From NCBI RefSeq assembly GCF_040395035.1, contig NZ_JBEBRB010000004.1, positions 1-64,000 on the forward strand: DNA of 64,000 bases, in the 5' to 3' direction. This document shows, piece by piece, positions 59,519 to 64,000 of this stretch (the first letter of the stretch is position 1; each line of letters starts with the position of its first letter). The position numbers and the translations under genes are program-made. The notes under the pieces are model-generated. The model worked only from the letters and a program-made list of their open reading frames with translations. It searched no databases and was not told the DNA's origin. This DNA comes from Parapedobacter lycopersici_A. Lineage in GTDB: Bacteria > Bacteroidota > Bacteroidia > Sphingobacteriales > Sphingobacteriaceae.

Positions 59519-59554
59519 AATTGCTATGCCAATTAGAAAACCGGCATAGCAATT
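59519..59554. terminator. Hairpin after sucB
   Basis: AATTGCTATGCC (59519-59530) and GGCATAGCAATT (59543-59554) are exact complements around a 12-nt loop. It lies 28 bp after the sucB stop on the minus strand; only a weak U-rich tail follows. Confidence 0.6.
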
Positions 59555-59582
59555 GGGCGCTTTGGCATACTTATGTTTTGGT

Positions 59583-60821
59583 TTATACTTCCAACAGCAA
59601 CCTTGCAGGATCTTCCAGCAATTGCTTTACACGTACCAGGAAGCTGACCGATTCCCTGCCATCAATGATACGATGATCATAGGAAAGGGCAACGTACATC
59701 ATTGGTCGGATAACAACCTGACCATTTTCAGCCACAGGGCGCTGAATAATATTGTGCATACCCAATATTGCGGACTGAGGCGCATTGATAATCGGCGTAG
59801 ACATCATGGACCCAAAAACGCCGCCATTGGTGATAGTGAAGGTACCACCGGTCATCTCGTCAATGGTTAATTTATTGTCCCGTGCTTTGGTTGCCAGATT
59901 AATCACTTCTTTTTCAATTTCATAAAGCGACAGGGATTCGGCATTCCGGATAACCGGCACTACCAATCCTTTTGGCGCAGATACGGCAATTGAAATATCC
60001 GCGAAATCATGGTACACAATTTCGGTTTCCTCAATCCGGGCATTCACTGCCGGCCATTCCTTGAGTGCCGTACATACAGCTTTGGTGAAAAAAGACATGA
60101 AACCAAGGCCTACGCCATATTTTTCCTTGAACGCGTCTTTATATTTAGCACGCAGGTCCATGATCGGTTGCATATTAACCTCATTAAATGTGGTTAGCAT
60201 AGCCGTCTCATTTTTAACGGAAACCAATCGCTTTGCAATGGTTTTTCGCAACGCGGAAAGTTTTTCGCGCCGTTCGTTACGGTCACCAGCCATTGATTTC
60301 GGTGCCTCTGTAACAGTTCCTTTGCCGGACACTTGTGCTTTTGGAGTGCCAACCGTTGCTTTTTCTGCGTCTGCCTTCGTAATTCGGCCGTCTTTCCCTG
60401 TACCTGCCAACGCATCTGCTTCTATGCCTTTTTCACGTAAGATCTTGGCTGCTGCGGGAGAAGCGGTTCCAGTGGCGTAATTTTCTGCTGCCGGGGCTTG
60501 TGTTTCAGGTTGCGGCGCTGTTTCCGGTTTACTCTCCGTTTTCGCCGCTGCATTATCGTTGTCTTTTTTGTCAGCGGCTGGGGCTCCACCTTCTTCAATC
60601 CGGGCAACAAGTGCTCCGATTTCGAGTGTATCACCTTCCTGTGCGACAATACGGAGAATACCTGCTTTTTCGGCAGGTAATTCAAAAGTTGCTTTATCCG
60701 ATTCGAGTTCGGCGATATTTTCGTCCATTTCCACGTAATCGCCATCCTGTTTCAACCATTGCGAGAGGGTGACTTCTGTGATGGATTCGCCTACCGTGGG
60801 TACTTTTATTTCTACACTCAT
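59583..60821 (-). CDS. sucB: Dihydrolipoyllysine succinyltransferase, E2 of 2-oxoglutarate dehydrogenase
   Basis: A 412-aa E2 component. One lipoyl domain (1-80, lipoyl Lys43 in ELESDKATFELPA), a Gln/Ala/Pro-rich linker, an E3-binding domain with ASPAAAKILREKGI (about 120-155), then the trimeric catalytic domain with SYDHRIIDGRE near the C-terminus (catalytic His383). It follows sucA by 36 bp, the usual E1-E2 order. Confidence 0.95.
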   Translation of the reverse strand: MSVEIKVPTVGESITEVTLSQWLKQDGDYVEMDENIAELESDKATFELPAEKAGILRIVAQEGDTLEIGALVARIEEGGAPAADKKDNDNAAAKTESKPETAPQPETQAPAAENYATGTASPAAAKILREKGIEADALAGTGKDGRITKADAEKATVGTPKAQVSGKGTVTEAPKSMAGDRNERREKLSALRKTIAKRLVSVKNETAMLTTFNEVNMQPIMDLRAKYKDAFKEKYGVGLGFMSFFTKAVCTALKEWPAVNARIEETEIVYHDFADISIAVSAPKGLVVPVIRNAESLSLYEIEKEVINLATKARDNKLTIDEMTGGTFTITNGGVFGSMMSTPIINAPQSAILGMHNIIQRPVAENGQVVIRPMMYVALSYDHRIIDGRESVSFLVRVKQLLEDPARLLLEV

Positions 60822-60857
60822 ATATGCTTTGTTAAATACTGATTAGTCGAGTTAGCA

Positions 60858-63656
60858 TTAATCTACTTTTGCCGCTTCCTTTACATTGGCTTTAACATTT
60901 TCCTTTACCTCGGTACCGGCTTTTGTTTCAAACGCGCGGCTTACAACGGCGAGTTGCTGCGAAATATGCTGTTTAGCATAGCCCGTTGCCGTACTGCTGC
61001 TTTCTTTACGCGACACGACATCAAGGGTAATGTTCCGGTTCCTGAATTTCCGACAGATATAAGGCCAGGCACCCATGTTTTCCGGCTCTTCCTGTACCCA
61101 TAGGAATTCCGTTGCATTTTTGTATTTATTGCGTATCGCACGAAGTTTGTCCATTGGGGTGGGGTAGAGCTGCTCTACCCTTACCACAGCCACATCCTTA
61201 CGTTCGTCTGCCTGTTGCTTTTCCAGCAAGTCATAGTATATTTTGCCAGAACAGAACAGTACACGCCGTACATCGGCCGATTTTACGTAACTATCGTCGA
61301 TTACCTCCTGGAACTGGGTTTTTGTTGTAAATTCAGTAATATCACTGACTACCTTGGGATGACGTAATAGACTTTTGGGTGTGAACACAACCAAAGGCTT
61401 GCGGTAGTCACGCTTTAACTGCCGGCGCAATACATGGAAAAAGTTAGCAGGCGTCGTACAGTTTACGATCTGCATGTTATTTTCCGCGCAAAGTTCCAGA
61501 AAACGCTCAATCCGTGCCGAAGAGTGTTCGGGTCCCTGACCTTCAAGACCATGCGGAAGTAACATAACGAGCCCGTTTGACCGGCGCCATTTGGTTTCTG
61601 CACTGGAGATGTACTGGTCTACAATAATTTGAGCGCCATTATAAAAGTCACCAAACTGTGCCTCCCATATTGTCAACGATTGTGGATTAGCCAATGCATA
61701 ACCATATTCAAATCCAAGTACTCCGTATTCCGATAAGTGTGAATTATAAATATTGAACCGCTCGCCACCGGCTATCCGTTGCAATGGGATATATTCTTCA
61801 CCGGAGTCTTCCAAGGTTAACACGGCATGACGATGAGAGAAGGTTCCACGTTCTACGTCCTGTCCGCTCACCCGCACACGTAATTCTTCATTTAATAAGG
61901 TCGCATAAGCCATTAATTCGCCCATAGCCCAATCAAACTTCTTGGATTCCACCATTTTAAGGCGTTCTTCGAATAATCTGGAAATCTTTCTGAAGAATTT
62001 CTTTTCACTGGGCAGTGTGCTAATCTCCCGTGCGAGCGACAAAAATGTCTTTTCTGCCACGCCTGTTTTAACAGGTACAAAGATATCTTCATATTTTGCT
62101 TTGCGAAGTCCCTTCCAAGCCCCCGAATACATCGGATTATCCTGTGTCAGGTTTTCTTCCTCCTTGGATTCATCCAGTCGTTCCTGCAATTTTTTACGGA
62201 AATCTTTTTCCATTTCTTTGGCCAGGTTAGCATCCACACTGCCCTGTTCCATTAATTTGTTGTTATAGATTTCCCGCGGGTTTGGGTGTTTCTCGATCGC
62301 TTTATAGAGCAACGGTTGGGTAAATTTGGGTTCATCCGCTTCATTATGACCATACCTACGGTAGCAAAGCAGGTCGATGAATACGTCGGTGTGGTATTTC
62401 TGACGGTATTCTACAGCCAGGTTGATGGCATATATCAATGCTTCCACATCATCCCCGTTGACATGGAACACCGGAGAAAGCGTTACTTTAGCAATATCCG
62501 TGCAATAAGTGGATGAACGCGCATCCATAAAATTGGTAGTAAATCCAACCTGGTTGTTCACGATGATATGAATCGTGCCACCAGTCCGGAAACCTTCCAA
62601 CTTTGACATCTGGATAACTTCGTAGACAATACCCTGGCCAGCGACAGCGGCGTCTCCGTGAATGAGGATCGGGGCTATCTTGGTAACATCGCCCTCGTAT
62701 TTCATGTCAATTTTAGACCGTACAATGCCTTCCACTACCGGATCGACCGTCTCCAGATGGGACGGGTTAGGTACCAGACTGAGGTGTACGTTCGAACCAT
62801 TCTCTGTGGTAATGTCTGTAGAGTAACCTAAGTGGTACTTTACGTCGCCCCCAAAATCCTGCTCAGCATCTTCCACATAAGTCTTTCCCTCAAATTCAGA
62901 AAAAACACTTTCATATGATTTTCCGAGAATATTGGTCAGTACATTAAGTCGACCCCGGTGTGCCATACCAAGTACGAATTCCTGAATACCTATTTCAGCA
63001 CCCTTTTCAATTACGGAATCAAGTGCCGGAATCAAACTTTCCGCCCCTTCCAGCGAGAAACGCTTTTGTCCAAGGAATTTCGTACCCAGGAAGCTTTCAA
63101 ATACGACGGCCTCATTGAGTTTCTGCAAAATCCGTTTCTTCTTTTCTATTGGGAAATTAGGTGTATTGCGCTCGCTTTCCATACGCTCCTGAAGCCATTT
63201 CAGCTTGTCCGGGTGACGGATGTATTTGAACTCTGCACCAATAGACCGGCAATAGGTGTCTTCAATGAGCTGGCGGATGTCCCGCAGTTTGGCAGGTCCT
63301 AATCCCACCTCAACACCTGCATTGAAAACCGTTTCCATATCGGCTTCTGATAAACCGAATGTTTCCAGTTCTTTGCCCGGATAATATTTCCGGCGTTGGC
63401 GAACCGGATTGGTTTCTGTGAATAGGTGACCGCGGTCGCGGTAACCATTAATCATGTTCAGTACATTGATTTCCTTGAGTACATGATCGGGAGTAGCCAC
63501 GGCAGCATCGCCAGCCGTTCCATTTTGGCCGAAATCAAACCCTTCAAAAAATTTCTTCCAACCAAAATCAATCGAATCGGGATCCGCTTTGTATGCTTCA
63601 TAAAGCGAATCGATATAGGCCGAATCTGCGTTACTTAGATAAGAAAGTTTGTCCAT
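60858..63656 (-). CDS. sucA: 2-oxoglutarate dehydrogenase E1 component
   Basis: Thiamin diphosphate-dependent E1 of the TCA cycle complex, 932 aa. The start MDKLSYLSNADSAYIDSLYEAYKADPDSI is typical. Core motifs: GMAHRGRLNVL, HGDAAVAGQGIVYE, NNQVGFTTN and CYRRYGHNEADEP. The C-terminal transketolase-like half holds LLPHGLEGQGPEHSSAR and WVQEEPENMGAWPY. Together with sucB it forms an operon; the E3 gene is not in the window. Confidence 0.96.
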   Translation of the reverse strand: MDKLSYLSNADSAYIDSLYEAYKADPDSIDFGWKKFFEGFDFGQNGTAGDAAVATPDHVLKEINVLNMINGYRDRGHLFTETNPVRQRRKYYPGKELETFGLSEADMETVFNAGVEVGLGPAKLRDIRQLIEDTYCRSIGAEFKYIRHPDKLKWLQERMESERNTPNFPIEKKKRILQKLNEAVVFESFLGTKFLGQKRFSLEGAESLIPALDSVIEKGAEIGIQEFVLGMAHRGRLNVLTNILGKSYESVFSEFEGKTYVEDAEQDFGGDVKYHLGYSTDITTENGSNVHLSLVPNPSHLETVDPVVEGIVRSKIDMKYEGDVTKIAPILIHGDAAVAGQGIVYEVIQMSKLEGFRTGGTIHIIVNNQVGFTTNFMDARSSTYCTDIAKVTLSPVFHVNGDDVEALIYAINLAVEYRQKYHTDVFIDLLCYRRYGHNEADEPKFTQPLLYKAIEKHPNPREIYNNKLMEQGSVDANLAKEMEKDFRKKLQERLDESKEEENLTQDNPMYSGAWKGLRKAKYEDIFVPVKTGVAEKTFLSLAREISTLPSEKKFFRKISRLFEERLKMVESKKFDWAMGELMAYATLLNEELRVRVSGQDVERGTFSHRHAVLTLEDSGEEYIPLQRIAGGERFNIYNSHLSEYGVLGFEYGYALANPQSLTIWEAQFGDFYNGAQIIVDQYISSAETKWRRSNGLVMLLPHGLEGQGPEHSSARIERFLELCAENNMQIVNCTTPANFFHVLRRQLKRDYRKPLVVFTPKSLLRHPKVVSDITEFTTKTQFQEVIDDSYVKSADVRRVLFCSGKIYYDLLEKQQADERKDVAVVRVEQLYPTPMDKLRAIRNKYKNATEFLWVQEEPENMGAWPYICRKFRNRNITLDVVSRKESSSTATGYAKQHISQQLAVVSRAFETKAGTEVKENVKANVKEAAKVD

Positions 63657-63681
63657 TTATTTGTTTATACAATGAATGCGT

Positions 63682-63712
63682 CAAAGTTATGAATTATTAT
63701 ATGGTTTCCTAA
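63682..63712 (-). promoter_or_regulatory. Promoter for sucA-sucB
   Basis: On the minus strand TTAG (63712-63709), 19-nt spacer, TAACTTTG (63689-63682). The -7 is exact, the -33 differs at two bases. The transcript would start about 20 nt before the ATG. Confidence 0.55.
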
Positions 63713-63793
63713 AGTAATATCTTACAATTTTATGGCCAAATTTTAGTCATAATGGTTTTTTTTGTGCTCAGGAGAGGTAGACTGATTCGTGGA

Positions 63794-64000
63794 TTATATC
63801 GCCAATGTTTCTGCGGGCGATAGCTGGATAATCAATTTATCTAGATCAATACGCTTGTTATCTTTTGCACTGCTACCAACGCCGGCAAGGTGTGCCCAGT
63901 TTCCATAATTATTAGCCGGGTTGTAGTCAATTAATTTTTCTTCGAACCACGCAGCACCCTTTAGCCAGTTGACACCAAGTTCGTGAATGAGGTACGCAGC
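63794..64000 (-). CDS. DASH-type cryptochrome/photolyase, C-terminal part
   Basis: The last 68 codons of a gene that enters from the right edge and stops at 63794. The visible sequence VNWLKGAAWFEEKLIDYNPA and NNYGNWAHLAGVGS is the conserved FAD-binding end of DASH-type cryptochromes (the relatives have SNYGNWxYLAGVGxDPRENR). The very end RIDLDKLIIQLSPAETLAI differs in detail from the usual tail. The complete protein would bind FAD and repair single-stranded or looped CPD lesions or act as a blue-light sensor. Only the C-terminus is seen, so the subfamily call is moderate. Confidence 0.72.
   Translation of the reverse strand, partial: AAYLIHELGVNWLKGAAWFEEKLIDYNPANNYGNWAHLAGVGSSAKDNKRIDLDKLIIQLSPAETLAI

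Noticed and set aside
1..64000. tRNA, rRNA, CRISPR, insertion sequences, integrase or phage genes
   Set aside because: Looked for by eye (tRNA T-loop motifs, spaced direct repeats, transposase motifs) and none found; a tRNAscan or ISfinder run would settle it.

Overview
The window reads as chromosomal DNA of a Bacteroidota bacterium, most likely family Sphingobacteriaceae with a GC content near one half (Parapedobacter-like; the genus is inference). The grounds are two SusC/SusD outer-membrane uptake pairs, a DUF1735 lipoprotein, a long NusB, the nusB-DUF1573-yajC-YbbR/CdaR-coaE cluster, and promoters that follow the Bacteroidota consensus TTTG-N19-TAnnTTTG. Five promoters match it exactly, with identical spacing (hbd, susC, rpsF, rplU, glpD). 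No tRNA, rRNA, CRISPR array, insertion sequence, phage or integrase was seen.

Layout. 1-4.2 kb: an ABC exporter (partial permease plus ATPase, minus strand), then a plus-strand run of 3-hydroxyacyl-CoA dehydrogenase, old yellow enzyme and an RluA-type pseudouridine synthase. 4.2-9.9 kb: DUF72 protein, purH, a decayed gene, purN and asnB. 9.9-15.9 kb: DUF1080 protein, glutaryl-CoA dehydrogenase-type acyl-CoA dehydrogenase, a LuxR-type regulator, folB, a GlcD-like FAD oxidase, Hsp20 and a hotdog thioesterase. 15.9-24.9 kb: SMP-30 protein, an OmpA/TPR/PD40 envelope protein, a crotonase-family protein, manC and kdsD (minus), then recQ and kdsA (plus). kdsD and kdsA serve Kdo synthesis and manC supplies GDP-mannose. 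25-30.2 kb: lepA, folD, a two-component system and a LapA-like membrane protein.

30.2-36.6 kb: a susC-susD-DUF1735 operon with a leader of almost 400 nt and a very long terminator-like inverted repeat. 36.6-39 kb: ribosomal genes rpsF-rpsR-rplI facing rplU-rpmA; rpmA (L27) carries an unusual C-terminal helix-hairpin-helix extension. 39-46.5 kb: an MsbA-type ABC exporter, a leucine-dehydrogenase-like gene that lacks the catalytic lysine, nusB, DUF1573, yajC, CdaR-like, coaE and an MBL-fold exonuclease-like gene. 46.5-56.4 kb: a second susC-susD pair directly downstream of glpD-glpK-glpF, with the divergent DeoR-family repressor gene glpR. 56.4-64 kb: a GtrA / GT39-like glycosyltransferase / outer-membrane barrel operon, sucA-sucB of the 2-oxoglutarate dehydrogenase complex, and the C-terminal end of a DASH-type cryptochrome/photolyase.

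Most of the window is ordinary housekeeping and nutrient-uptake DNA, and no wholly new multi-gene system is evident. The best leads are the L27-HhH fusion, the LeuDH homologue with Lys replaced by Asn, the susC leader with its hairpin and palindrome, helically phased repeats at the glp promoter and upstream of the LuxR gene, and the paired palindromes upstream of hsp20.
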